From NCBI GenBank assembly GCA_947258815.1, contig CAMYJW010000030.1, positions 682,001-746,000 of the forward strand: 64,000 nucleotides of DNA, in the 5' to 3' direction. Source of the stretch: an uncultured Sphingomonadaceae bacterium. Its GTDB lineage: Bacteria > Pseudomonadota > Alphaproteobacteria > Sphingomonadales > Sphingomonadaceae. Below, piece by piece: positions 44,480 to 53,187 of this stretch. The notes beneath the pieces are model-generated. The model had not been told where the DNA came from. It was given only the letters and a program-made list of their open reading frames with translations, and ran no database searches. Position 1 is the first letter of the stretch. Each line of letters begins with the position of its first letter. A program made the position numbers and the translations under genes.

Positions 44480-44493
44480 AGCAAATGTTTGTT
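44480..44493. promoter_or_regulatory. Putative TetR operator AGCAAATGTTTGTT
   Basis: Matches the palindrome at 38568-38581 at 12 of 14 positions. It lies 25 bases upstream of the membrane protein start, in the gap divergent from the SDR at 44694, linking this respiratory-like cassette to the acyl-CoA genes around 36-38 kb. Confidence 0.55.
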
Positions 44494-44653
44494 TATTGGT
44501 ATCGCGGCCATCCAGACTTTGCAACACAGGCATATCTGCCTTTCAGATAAGCAATAGCGCGCGCTGCAATCGCATAGTAGATGAATAACCGAATCGATAT
44601 CGCGTCTGCGTTTTGTGGGCGAACGGCCAGCCTGTTTCAAGTCACGTCTTGAG

Positions 44654-44675
44654 ATTGGCTCAAAATTGGCTCAAA
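44654..44675. repeat. Tandem 11-base direct repeat before the SDR/alcohol dehydrogenase operon
   Basis: ATTGGCTCAAA is repeated exactly twice, head to tail, ending about 18 bases before the SDR start codon. The spacing of one helical turn suits binding of a regulator to one DNA face, or a simple slippage repeat. Confidence 0.6.
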
Positions 44676-44693
44676 TATGGGAGACAGGTGTTT

Positions 44694-45425
44694 ATGCAGG
44701 ACAAGCTCGTAGTTCTAACAGGCGGATCGCTCGGACTGGGCAGAGCCATCGCGCAAGCTTTCGCCGATGCAGGCGCACGCGTTCTGATTATCGGACGCAA
44801 CAAGGAAAAGCTTGACGCCGCCGTCAAGGAACTGGGAGCCGACCGGCATTTGGGCTTGGCAGGAGATGTCGGCGATTCCGCGGTTGCACAGGCTGCATTC
44901 GAACTGGCGCAGGAACATGGCGGCGCCGATTATCTGGTCAACAACGCGGGGATTTTCCCGCAGGCGATGCTGGCGGACATCACCGACGAGGAAGCAGCCG
45001 CTGTCATGCAGGTCAACTTCTTCGGAACATTCTATTTCTGCCGCGCCTTTATCCCGGCAATGATCGAGAAAGGCGAAGGCAGCGTCGTCAACGTCGGCTC
45101 CATTGCCGGGCGCGAACCAACGCAGGGCGTTGCGATCTATTCGGCCAGCAAGGCCGGAGTGGAAGGCTTCACACGATCCATCGCGCTGGAATCCGGCCCC
45201 AGGGTGCGGGTCAATTGCGTTGCCCCCGGCCCGGTGATGACCGAGGGCATCTCCGAGATGTTCGCCGACGATGATACCGGCGCGCTGGCGCAGGTTTCCA
45301 ATGGCGTTCCGCTGGGCCGCATCGGCGAGGCGGAAGAAATTGCAGAGGCGGTGCTTTACATGGCCAACGCCAAGTGGGTCACCGGCCAGACACTGCATGT
45401 CAACGGCGGACGCCTGATGGCCTAG
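44694..45425 (+). CDS. Short-chain dehydrogenase/reductase (FabG-like)
   Basis: About 243 residues. TGGSLGLGRAIAQAFADAGARVLIIGRNKEKL, NNAGIFPQAML, NVGSIAGREPTQGVAIYSASKAGVEGFTRSIALE with the Ser-Tyr-Lys triad and APGPVMTEGISEMF are visible. The Arg after the second strand (IIGRN) suggests NADP(H) is used or tolerated. The ATG at 44694 after GGGAGACAGG is preferred to an earlier frame. It precedes the zinc alcohol dehydrogenase in a short plus-strand operon. Confidence 0.94.
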   Translation: MQDKLVVLTGGSLGLGRAIAQAFADAGARVLIIGRNKEKLDAAVKELGADRHLGLAGDVGDSAVAQAAFELAQEHGGADYLVNNAGIFPQAMLADITDEEAAAVMQVNFFGTFYFCRAFIPAMIEKGEGSVVNVGSIAGREPTQGVAIYSASKAGVEGFTRSIALESGPRVRVNCVAPGPVMTEGISEMFADDDTGALAQVSNGVPLGRIGEAEEIAEAVLYMANAKWVTGQTLHVNGGRLMA

Positions 45426-45498
45426 GCCAGATGGCCCGAACGAAACGGCCTGAACGACCTGCCTGGCCGATCTGCATTATTCATTAAGGAGAGACACT

Positions 45499-46614
45499 TT
45501 GAAGACCCGTGGCGCGATCGTTCGCAAGTTGAATTCCGAATATGAAATCGTCGAGATGGACCTTGATGAGCCGCGCACCGGGGAAATCACCGTCCAGATG
45601 GTCGCCAGCGGGCTTTGCCTTTCCGATGAACATGTGGCCTCCGGCGATTTTCCGGCCAGGCTGCCGATCTGCGGCGGCCATGAAGGCGCTGGCATCGTTG
45701 TCGCCGTGGGGCCGAATACCAGCGGCTGGGAAGTGGGCGATCACGCCGTTCTGTCATGTCTGCCCGGATGCGGGCGCTGCCGTTATTGCGCAACCGGACA
45801 CCAGAATCTTTGTGAGATGACCGACAATATACTGGTCGGATCGCGTCCCGAAGAGCCGGACAGTTTCCGCCTTTCCTATCAGGGCGAGAAAGTCGGCCAG
45901 TTCTGCCATATCGGGACATTTTGCGAATATTCCACGGTATCCGTCCTGTCCGCGGTCAAACTCCCCAAGGAGATGCCGCTCGACAAGGCGTGCCTGATCG
46001 GATGCGGCGTAAGCACAGGATGGGGTGCCACTGTGTATTCGGCAGAAACCAAGCCAGGCGATACCGTGATCGTGATGGGTTGCGGCGGCGTTGGCAATTT
46101 CGCGATTCAGGGTGCGGCGCACGCCGGCGCGCTCAATATCATCGCGGTCGATCCGCTGGAGAGCAAGCGCGATTTCGCCATGCGCGTCGGGGCGACCCAC
46201 GGCTGCGCGAGCATTGAAGAAGCCAGCGAACTTGCCAAGGAACTGACCGATGGCCACGGCGCAGATGCGAATGCGATCACCCTGGGCACTCTCAAGCCGG
46301 AGCACATGCTTCAAGCTCTTGAATCAGTCGGGAAAAATGGGGTCGTAGTGGTTACCGCACTTGGCAATGCCACCGATATCGATTTCAAACTGTCTTTGTT
46401 CGACCTCACACTGAAGCAAAAGCGCATTCAGGGTTCGATGTACGGTGCCGTATCACCCAGTTGGGACATGCTGAAACTGGTCAACATGTATAACGGCGGC
46501 AGGCTCAAGCTCGATGGTGTGATCTCGCAGACCTATAAACTGGACGAGATCAATCAGGGCTACGCCGATCTCAGATCGGGCAGCAACGTGCGCGGTGTGA
46601 TCCTGTTCGACTGA
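45499..46614 (+). CDS. Zinc-dependent alcohol dehydrogenase (NDMA-dependent/class III-like MDR family)
   Basis: A 371-residue medium-chain dehydrogenase. The catalytic zinc site is ASGLCLSDEH with GGHEGAG. The structural zinc loop has four cysteines (CGRCRYC followed by NLC), and the cofactor site is VIVMGCGGVGNFAIQGAAHAGA. Sequence style is close to NDMA-dependent alcohol dehydrogenases, whose actinobacterial members use mycofactocin; no mycofactocin genes are seen here. It uses a TTG start at 45499 with AAGGAGA eight bases upstream. It probably oxidises an alcohol made by the oxygenases. Confidence 0.93.
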   Translation: MKTRGAIVRKLNSEYEIVEMDLDEPRTGEITVQMVASGLCLSDEHVASGDFPARLPICGGHEGAGIVVAVGPNTSGWEVGDHAVLSCLPGCGRCRYCATGHQNLCEMTDNILVGSRPEEPDSFRLSYQGEKVGQFCHIGTFCEYSTVSVLSAVKLPKEMPLDKACLIGCGVSTGWGATVYSAETKPGDTVIVMGCGGVGNFAIQGAAHAGALNIIAVDPLESKRDFAMRVGATHGCASIEEASELAKELTDGHGADANAITLGTLKPEHMLQALESVGKNGVVVVTALGNATDIDFKLSLFDLTLKQKRIQGSMYGAVSPSWDMLKLVNMYNGGRLKLDGVISQTYKLDEINQGYADLRSGSNVRGVILFD

Positions 46615-46688
46615 GCCTGATCGCCGCCCCTTCCCGATCATCCGTTCCTGATCGGCCGATCGTCTCGCAGGGCCAGCGCCCGGACCGT

Positions 46689-47693
46689 TCAGGTATAGAT
46701 AATCCCGGTGCGCTCATCCCAGCGCCGACCGCGCAACCGCGCCATCATGTCCAGCGGGTTGTTTTCCATGTTGAGGCCATAGCCGATCCGGCCCTTGTCA
46801 GTGATCCACCGGCTCATCGCCACATAGAGCATCGTGCCGGTATAGCATGACCACGGCGCCCCCACGATCGGCGAGCCATACAAAACATGCCGGGTGCCGC
46901 GCACGTCAGTCGCCTCAACATCGATGGCAACCGCCACAGATCCCAGCCGATTGGTTTTCATCTGAAGATCGGTCAGCCCGAACAGCTCGCCATTTTCAAA
47001 CGCATAACCATGGGCAAGCGCTTCCTGCTGCCCTGCAGGCTTTGTGAAATCAAGGCTGTTGATCCAGTGCAGGCCATAATCCTCGCCGAAATTGGCGTTC
47101 ATCCAGCCCATGGATTTGAGCCCCACTTCGCAACGCTCACCCCAGCTGTGATCCATCGTCGAGACGCAATCGACCTTGTAGGTCCTGCCGCGCACCTTGA
47201 GCGTTCCGGTGACCTTGCACGTCAGATCGAAGTGGTTGCTATAAGCCTTGCCAAGGCCCGAACCTTCGGCGCGCGCCTGCTCATCCGCCTGCGCATGCGG
47301 GCTGTGGCGCGGATCGTGAATATCGAAAGGCTCGGTCAGGCCGACAACTTCCAGATGCGCTTCGGTATCGTCAAAGCCGATATAATCGAGATCATATCGT
47401 TCGGGGCTGTGGGCGTGGACTTTCAGGCCATTGGGCGTTTCAAAACGCGAAAGCCGATCCGGCGCGGGAAGCTGTTGCTGCGAATCATAGTAAAGCATTT
47501 CCCCGCGATTGTCCGACAGGCAACCGAAGATCGCGACATCGACAAGGCAGACCCCCACTGCCTTGCGCGTCACCGTATAAAACGTCGCAAGAATGCGTTC
47601 TTCGGGGATCATCACGATGAAATAGTTGGTCTCCGCAAAGGTGTAATCGATGCCTTCGGGGATGTGATATTCGATATCGTCCTGCGTGATCAT
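46689..47693 (-). CDS. DHSWG-type (CrtC/AttH-like, lipocalin-fold) protein, second copy
   Basis: A 334-residue soluble protein, beta-rich, with STMDHSWGERCEVG near residue 180 matching the DHSWG motif of the 320-residue protein at 49658-50620 and, more distantly, RDRHWG at 13916-15070. The start overlaps the small helical protein stop (ATGA), which in turn overlaps the kinase, so the three are one translational unit. The family includes CrtC hydratase-like and AttH-like proteins, but the reaction here is unknown. Confidence 0.65.
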   Translation of the reverse strand: MITQDDIEYHIPEGIDYTFAETNYFIVMIPEERILATFYTVTRKAVGVCLVDVAIFGCLSDNRGEMLYYDSQQQLPAPDRLSRFETPNGLKVHAHSPERYDLDYIGFDDTEAHLEVVGLTEPFDIHDPRHSPHAQADEQARAEGSGLGKAYSNHFDLTCKVTGTLKVRGRTYKVDCVSTMDHSWGERCEVGLKSMGWMNANFGEDYGLHWINSLDFTKPAGQQEALAHGYAFENGELFGLTDLQMKTNRLGSVAVAIDVEATDVRGTRHVLYGSPIVGAPWSCYTGTMLYVAMSRWITDKGRIGYGLNMENNPLDMMARLRGRRWDERTGIIYT

Positions 47694-48202
47694 GTGTTGT
47701 CGGCCTTGTTGAGAAGCTGTTTCAGATCGGTCACTTGCGATGGATCGGGTTCAAAGCCCATCGGGATGGCCCAGGCGCGCTGACGCTCTGTCATCGCGGG
47801 CTGCGCGGCCATGATTGCCGAAGCGATTTTGGCTTGCTGCGGAGTGCCGCGCGCGCCTTCAAGCAGGCCGGCAATGCGCGCCTTCACCGCGCGGACCTGC
47901 TGCTCAATATCTTGCGGACTGTTGCGCGAGGCTGCCAGCATATCTTCACTTGCACCGATCAGATCGCTGTCTGCCTGATCGCCCGTTGAGATGCTTTTGA
48001 GCAAATCCAGCGTATCGCCCAGATCGCAGCGCAGCGCCGCATGCAGATCGGGCAATCGCTGGCGCACGATGCCCAGCGTGGTAAGACACAGCTGAAGCTG
48101 CTCTATCGCCATGGCATCGCCGCTGGCCATCACCACCGGCAGAACATTATCGGCCAGCGATTTGCCAACCGCGCCAAGCTGAACGTCTGTTTCGGGTATC
48201 AT
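47690..48202 (-). CDS. Small helical protein, LvaB/DUF6285-like partner of the adjacent kinase, second copy
   Basis: About 170 residues. The N-terminus IPETDVQLGAVGKSLADNVLPVV lines up with LPSTGDLLHGLRQSLKQTVLPEV at 21418-21861 and with ITETGDYLKVALHTLETKIAPEM of the fusion at 50841-52346. The middle is helical and rich in Gln, Ala and Leu. The ATG at 48202 overlaps the kinase stop, ruling out a longer frame. It is likely an activator or structural partner of the kinase. Confidence 0.65.
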   Translation of the reverse strand: MIPETDVQLGAVGKSLADNVLPVVMASGDAMAIEQLQLCLTTLGIVRQRLPDLHAALRCDLGDTLDLLKSISTGDQADSDLIGASEDMLAASRNSPQDIEQQVRAVKARIAGLLEGARGTPQQAKIASAIMAAQPAMTERQRAWAIPMGFEPDPSQVTDLKQLLNKADNT

Positions 48203-49413
48203 GCCATCGCCTCCGTCAGTGCGTGATGCAGTTGCGCCGTCAACATGCCGCCGATGCCGTTCAGCCAGGTGAGCACGACATCCTGATGCGTCTTGCCGCC
48301 TTTCGCCGCGCGATACCCCGTCGCGATGCAAACAATCGCCGCGACCCATGCGTTATAGACCCGGTAATAGCGGATACGCGCCGGATCGATGCCAAGCCCG
48401 GTGGCGCGTTCATAAGCGGCATAGAATTCATTCAGCGGCAGCATCCCGTTGACCAGCAGCGTTTCGCCATCTTCGGCCATGTGCGCATATGCCAGCGAGG
48501 TTGCCCAGGTCAGATCCTGATGGCGATCACCGATCAGGCACAGTTCCCAGTCCAGCCATGCCGTAATCGCGCCGGAAGCTTCGTCGATCAGAAAGTTGCC
48601 GCTGCGACAATCGCCATGGATCACCGACAAATGATCAAGCGCGGGCGCATTGTCTTCAAGCCAGACCGCGGCAAGCTGCATCAGCGGCTCTTCCTCGCCG
48701 CGATCTTCCTCCCAGATCCGCCGCCACATCGCGACCTGCCTGCAAATCCCCGCGTTGCTGCCAACGGGCGGAACTTCAAACGATGGCAGCTCCATCGCCG
48801 CGATATCGGCATTATGCATCGCGGCCAGGCCATCCATAAACGACGCCGTGACAGCAGGGCGAAGGTCTGGCCCGTAATTGATACCCAGCCCGGTGACTTG
48901 CGCGGAAGCATCGCTGGCGGGCTTCACCACCCCTTGCGCGCGGCTGAAAATCAGGGCCGGATAAGGGAACACCTGCGCATCTTCATCTTCCCAGTAACAA
49001 ACCGGAACAGGCAACGTGGGCGCAAGCGCGCGGATCATTTCAAACTCACGCCGACGCGATGTCTCGACAATCGATTCCGCAGGGCTCATGCGCAGGATCA
49101 TCGGGCTTTCATGCAGCGGCGCGGAGCCATCGATCCCATGCCATTCCAGATCGAAACTGAGCTGGAGCTTCGATGAGCCGCCCGTCATCCAGTGCAGCGA
49201 TTTGATCGTGAACGGCTTGTCCAGCCGGTCAGACAGAAAGCGCGAAAGATGGTCCGCCATTTCATCGAGCGGAACACGCCGATAGGGATCGCCCGCGCGC
49301 TGCTCCATCTTGCGAGTCAGCACACGATCAATTTCCGGCTCCACTGCAAAACGCGAGCGAAGATCGGCAATAAATTCGCGCGAAGGCAACTGGCGAGAAT
49401 CACCCAGGGTCAT
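48199..49413 (-). CDS. APH-fold phosphotransferase, second copy
   Basis: About 404 residues. The kinase core shows LHWMTGGSSKLQLSFDLEW (nucleotide loop), VIHGDCRSGNFLID (catalytic loop) and AWLDWELCLIGDRHQDLTW (metal site). An N-terminal extension of about 55 residues (LPSREFIADLRSRFAVEPEIDRVLTRKMEQR) precedes it. AGGAGAG five bases before the ATG at 49413 sets the start. It is followed by a LvaB-like and a DHSWG protein with four-base overlaps. By analogy to LvaA or ACAD11 it may phosphorylate a hydroxyacyl-CoA. Confidence 0.85.
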   Translation of the reverse strand: MTLGDSRQLPSREFIADLRSRFAVEPEIDRVLTRKMEQRAGDPYRRVPLDEMADHLSRFLSDRLDKPFTIKSLHWMTGGSSKLQLSFDLEWHGIDGSAPLHESPMILRMSPAESIVETSRRREFEMIRALAPTLPVPVCYWEDEDAQVFPYPALIFSRAQGVVKPASDASAQVTGLGINYGPDLRPAVTASFMDGLAAMHNADIAAMELPSFEVPPVGSNAGICRQVAMWRRIWEEDRGEEEPLMQLAAVWLEDNAPALDHLSVIHGDCRSGNFLIDEASGAITAWLDWELCLIGDRHQDLTWATSLAYAHMAEDGETLLVNGMLPLNEFYAAYERATGLGIDPARIRYYRVYNAWVAAIVCIATGYRAAKGGKTHQDVVLTWLNGIGGMLTAQLHHALTEAMA

Positions 49414-49657
49414 CAAACTCTCCTGTTTTATAGGCCGCCAGCGTTCTGATCGGGCCGGTAACACACGCTAATTCAATTGGGATTCAAAGCAATAGAACCT
49501 TCGGTTTTTGTGGCAAAGCATGATATCGTTGCGCCGTCCTCCGGTAGCCCGATATCGCGAAACCGAAGATCGTTCAAAATGCGGTTGCCATATACGCACT
49601 GGATGGATAACTACTTTACCAATTAAAAAATGCACAACAAAAAAGTGAGAGAGCGGG
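49414..49657. promoter_or_regulatory. Divergent regulatory region with nested inverted repeat
   Basis: This gap separates the kinase operon (minus) from the DHSWG gene (plus). It has a long-range nested palindrome: outer 9-base arms CTTCGGTTT / AAACCGAAG at 49499-49507 and 49560-49568, inner 7-base arms GATATCG / CGATATC at 49522-49528 and 49550-49556. The plus-strand side (about 49600-49650) is AT-rich and may hold the DHSWG promoter. Confidence 0.5.
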
Positions 49658-50620
49658 ATGTTTGACAACAGTGTTTGGGCCGAAGCAGGTATGGAAATAG
49701 ACGCCGTCAACGATGGCCGTCACCAGCTTCCGGATTCACCGATGGCGCGCGAATCGATTCCCTATATCGTCGTCTTGCCCGAACATCAGATCGCCTTCTT
49801 CACTTATACCTGGGTCAACAAGGAAAGCGTCGCCGGCGCGGCCTTCGCCGTGTTCGGCCCCGGCGTGGGCGATACCCCGATCCAGCAGCGCCTGGCCGAT
49901 CGTCCGGTGCCCGCGGACATGAATTTTGACGCTTGGGAAATCGATGGTTTCCGCATGGAACAGGATCTTGCCTTCAACAAGGCGCGGGTGCGCTGGGAAA
50001 CGCCCGAAGCCGCCGTCGATTTCGAATTTGAAGCCTATCACCCACCATATTCCTACGGTTCCGACCCACGCGGCTGTCCGTCTTATTGCGCAACCGATCG
50101 CATCGAACAGGCAGGACGCGCCAAAGGCTCGCTTAAACTTGGCGAAAAGGTTATCGAATTTGATACCACCAGCCACCGCGATCACAGCTGGGGCACGCGC
50201 GACTGGGTGCCTTTCCAGCAATACGAATGGTTTGTCGGTCAGGTGGGGGACGAAATCGCCGTGCATTTCTGGCGCTTCAATGCGCTGGGCAAGGAAAACA
50301 TCCGCGGCTATGTTTACAAAGACGGCACAATGTCGCGCATCGTCACCATTGATAACGATGTGACGTATGGCGATCAGTTCTGGCAGGAAGCCTACAAGGC
50401 CCGGCTGACCGATGAAGCCGGGCGCGAAACGCTGATCGAAGGCGATGTGTTCGGTTGTTATACGCTGCTTCCCGATCCCAACTGCAGCCTCAACGAAAGC
50501 GGCGCGAAGGCCACTTTCGACGACAAGACCGGGATTGGCTGGATGGAATGCTGCTGGCCGACCGACTATCTCGATCACATTCGTTCGGTTCCCCGCTATG
50601 TGGCGGAATCACAGGGCTGA
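49658..50620 (+). CDS. DHSWG-type (CrtC/AttH-like, lipocalin-fold) protein, third copy
   Basis: A 320-residue soluble protein with TTSHRDHSWGTRDW near residue 180 and IPYIVVLPEHQIAFFTYTWVNKESVAGAAFAVFGP, which echoes YFIVMIPEERILATFYTVTRKAVGVCLVDVAIFG in the copy at 46689-47693. The two are clear paralogues. It is divergent from the kinase/helical/DHSWG operon and lies upstream of the kinase fusion gene on its own strand. It may have a substrate pocket between two lipocalin-like barrels; its role is not known. Confidence 0.65.
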   Translation: MFDNSVWAEAGMEIDAVNDGRHQLPDSPMARESIPYIVVLPEHQIAFFTYTWVNKESVAGAAFAVFGPGVGDTPIQQRLADRPVPADMNFDAWEIDGFRMEQDLAFNKARVRWETPEAAVDFEFEAYHPPYSYGSDPRGCPSYCATDRIEQAGRAKGSLKLGEKVIEFDTTSHRDHSWGTRDWVPFQQYEWFVGQVGDEIAVHFWRFNALGKENIRGYVYKDGTMSRIVTIDNDVTYGDQFWQEAYKARLTDEAGRETLIEGDVFGCYTLLPDPNCSLNESGAKATFDDKTGIGWMECCWPTDYLDHIRSVPRYVAESQG

Positions 50621-50840
50621 TCCACTCAGATCGGCTTGCGCCGGATAACGGCACGGTCGGTTCGTGGCGCAATCGAACAGTAACCGGGCAATAGCGGGAC
50701 AGACGCTCGAACGCGCAGTCCGCAAGCGTTTGCGCACCGCGCAGCCGGCCGCTGAACAGCGTCTGGATCGCGCCGCGATTTGCACCGTGTGACAGCCCAA
50801 TGGCGGCTGGTATAAGACGGCTTGGGAGACAGGATCGAAC

Positions 50841-52346
50841 ATGAAAATCACCGAAACCGGCGACTATCTGAAAGTCGCGCTGCACACTCTGGAAACCAAG
50901 ATTGCGCCGGAAATGTCGTCAAGCGACGGACAGGCCGCTGCCGGCATCCTGATGCGCGTGCTGGCTGAACTTTCGCGCCGCGAACAGGTATCTGCGCCCG
51001 CGCTGCTGGCAAGCAATGCGGTTGGGCAAAAATTGCTGGAACGCCTTGGCCGGTTTGCCAGCGACAACGCCATCGCAATGCCTGATGACGCCGCAGCCAA
51101 CACGGATACGGGCGAAGACTTTTCGGCGCAGGCGCAAGTCCACGAGGCACTGTCCGCGCAACTGGCGCGCGTCTGCACCACGCTGAGCGACCAGCGCAAA
51201 ACACTTGCCGGGCCGGCGCAAAACGATGAACTGAGCGGGCTGTTGCTGGAAGTGGGCCAATGGGACGAAGCGTTCGTTGCCGCGCAGCGCACGATCGCCC
51301 TGCCCGAAACGCCGCCCCCGCCCGCGCCAAAAGGAGAACCGCTCAATCAGGCGTTGCTGCAAGCGTTCCTGCGCTCGGTCCATCCCGACGGGGACACGCT
51401 TACTGTTACCCAGTTCAAGGCAATTCCGGGCGGTTTTGGCAAACAAACGTCGCGCGCGACATACACCGATGCCGCCGGAACGGAGCATGAGGTGATCGTG
51501 CGCAAGTCCGATCCGGTGCCGATGGCGCTGAAAGGCGCGTTCGTGATCGACAACGAGTTTTACCTGCTGCGCGATGTTTACAAATCCAGCGATCTGCCGC
51601 TTCCCGAACCTCTGTGGCTGGCGAAGGACTTTCCTGGCGTCGATGCAGATTTCTATGTGATGTCGCCCCTGCCCGGCGCGGTGCCCAGCTCATTCCTTGG
51701 CGCGGCGGACGCGACGATTCCCGAACCGATCATCCTTGAAATGGCCGAACTGATGGCGCGGCTGCACAAGCTGGAACTGCCCGCGATCGGCGACTATCTG
51801 GCCGCGCATGACAATCCGGCGGTTCTGAACGAAACCGTCGAAGGCTGCTATCGCCGTCTGATTGCCGAGTGGAAGGCCTATTACGCGCAGAACGATCATC
51901 TGCCTTCGCCCTTCGTGGTCTATCTGCTTGACTGGCTGGATCAGAACGTGCCCGCCAATGCGCAAAACCCGGTGCTGGTCCATGGCGATTTCAATGTGCA
52001 CAACGTGCTGGTCGACGATGGCAGGATCACCGGCGTTCTCGATTGGGAATGCGCCACGATAGGCGCGCCCGAACAGGATCTGGCCTATGTTCGCCCGATC
52101 ATGTCGCAACATATAGACTGGGATCGCTTCATCGATCACTATGAAGCTTCGGGTGGCAGAACAATCGACCGTGAAGGCCTCAATTTCTATATGGCTTTTG
52201 CCGCGATGCGCCTGTGCGTGATCTTCAACAAGGGTGTGCGCAACCTGCAGCAAGGCATCAACAACGATATCCGCTATGGCATCATCGATCTTGATCTGAC
52301 GCCCGAATTCATGACTCAGGCGCTGGCCTGTACCACCGCGAAGTAG
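50841..52346 (+). CDS. Fusion of LvaB-like helical domain and APH-fold kinase
   Basis: A 501-residue protein. Residues 1-150 are helical and resemble the separate small proteins at 21418 and 47690 (ITETGDYLKVALHTLETKIAPEM). Then come a Pro-rich linker (ETPPPPAPKGEP) and a kinase domain with FKAIPGGFGKQTSRATY (nucleotide loop), VHGDFNVHNVLVDDG (catalytic loop) and VLDWECATIGAPEQDLAY (metal site). The fusion shows that the two separately encoded proteins elsewhere in the window are functional partners. GGGAGACAGGA precedes the ATG. The TetR gene follows 29 bases later. Confidence 0.8.
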   Translation: MKITETGDYLKVALHTLETKIAPEMSSSDGQAAAGILMRVLAELSRREQVSAPALLASNAVGQKLLERLGRFASDNAIAMPDDAAANTDTGEDFSAQAQVHEALSAQLARVCTTLSDQRKTLAGPAQNDELSGLLLEVGQWDEAFVAAQRTIALPETPPPPAPKGEPLNQALLQAFLRSVHPDGDTLTVTQFKAIPGGFGKQTSRATYTDAAGTEHEVIVRKSDPVPMALKGAFVIDNEFYLLRDVYKSSDLPLPEPLWLAKDFPGVDADFYVMSPLPGAVPSSFLGAADATIPEPIILEMAELMARLHKLELPAIGDYLAAHDNPAVLNETVEGCYRRLIAEWKAYYAQNDHLPSPFVVYLLDWLDQNVPANAQNPVLVHGDFNVHNVLVDDGRITGVLDWECATIGAPEQDLAYVRPIMSQHIDWDRFIDHYEASGGRTIDREGLNFYMAFAAMRLCVIFNKGVRNLQQGINNDIRYGIIDLDLTPEFMTQALACTTAK

Positions 52347-52375
52347 AGCCGCCACACCAGAAACGAACGCACGCC

Positions 52376-53044
52376 ATGGCCACGCCACCCCCGGCAAAAC
52401 TCCGCCCTTCCACTGAAGAAACCCGCATCAGGATAATGCTGGCGGCGGAGCGGCTTTTTGGCGAACAGGGCATTGAATCGGTCGCCTTGCGCGCGATCTG
52501 CACTGCTGCAAAGCAGCGCAACACGTTCAGCGTGCAATATCATTTTGGTGACCGGATCGGCCTGTTGCAGGCTATTTTCGAGTATCGCGAGGCCCAGCTT
52601 GACGCGATGCGCGAAGCGCTGCTTCTGCAAGGGCGAGAGCATGATCATCTGGGCGATATCCGCTGGCTGCTGCGCGCCTGTTTCTATCCCAACTTCCGCC
52701 ATTTCATTGAAAACGACGGACTGCCCTACATCCGCCTGCACTTTCAGTATCTCGCCAACCTGCGCCCGCGCGGGATTCTGCATCCGGTCGATTATCCCTC
52801 GCCTTGCTCGGTGCACCTGCGCGAAGTTGTGCGGCGCATGAAGCGCAAGCTCAGTTTCCTGACCGGCGAACAATTCGACATGCGGCTTGAAGCGGTCGGC
52901 TCCATGTTTCTGGGCGCGATCATGCAGCATGCCGCGCGGCCGCCGGAAGCGGCGGTTCACTACCCGACACTGTTTGAAAACCTGCTGGAAATGATGGCCG
53001 CAGCGATGACCGTGCCACCCTGGGATTTTTCGCAAGAGGACTGA
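52376..53044 (+). CDS. TetR family transcriptional regulator
   Basis: A 222-residue regulator. Its N-terminus is rich in charged residues and carries the helix-turn-helix ERLFGEQGIESVALRAICTAAKQRNTFSVQYHFGDRIGLLQAIFEYR; the recognition part QRNTFSVQYHF is typical of TetR proteins with a C-terminal AefR-like domain. It follows the kinase fusion and precedes the P450, so it may control one or both. No operator candidate was identified for it. Confidence 0.92.
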   Translation: MATPPPAKLRPSTEETRIRIMLAAERLFGEQGIESVALRAICTAAKQRNTFSVQYHFGDRIGLLQAIFEYREAQLDAMREALLLQGREHDHLGDIRWLLRACFYPNFRHFIENDGLPYIRLHFQYLANLRPRGILHPVDYPSPCSVHLREVVRRMKRKLSFLTGEQFDMRLEAVGSMFLGAIMQHAARPPEAAVHYPTLFENLLEMMAAAMTVPPWDFSQED

Positions 53045-53187
53045 TAATCAAACGCGCGTTTTATAATTATGCGCCCAGCCCCCGTTTTTCCGGTTGAACC
53101 ATGCTATAATTCGAATACCCTGTATCGCATGATTTAAAATCTGATTGCAGCGTAATGTGCGATCAGGGCATTGCCGGGGAGAGATAA
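53045..53187 (+). promoter_or_regulatory. Promoter region of the CYP101-like P450 operon
   Basis: The 143-base gap between TetR and P450 is markedly AT-richer than the flanking genes. Two exact TATAAT hexamers occur at 53062-53067 and 53105-53110; neither has a strong -35 box at ideal spacing. A GGGGAGAG ribosome-binding site sits just before the ATG at 53188. Confidence 0.5.
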
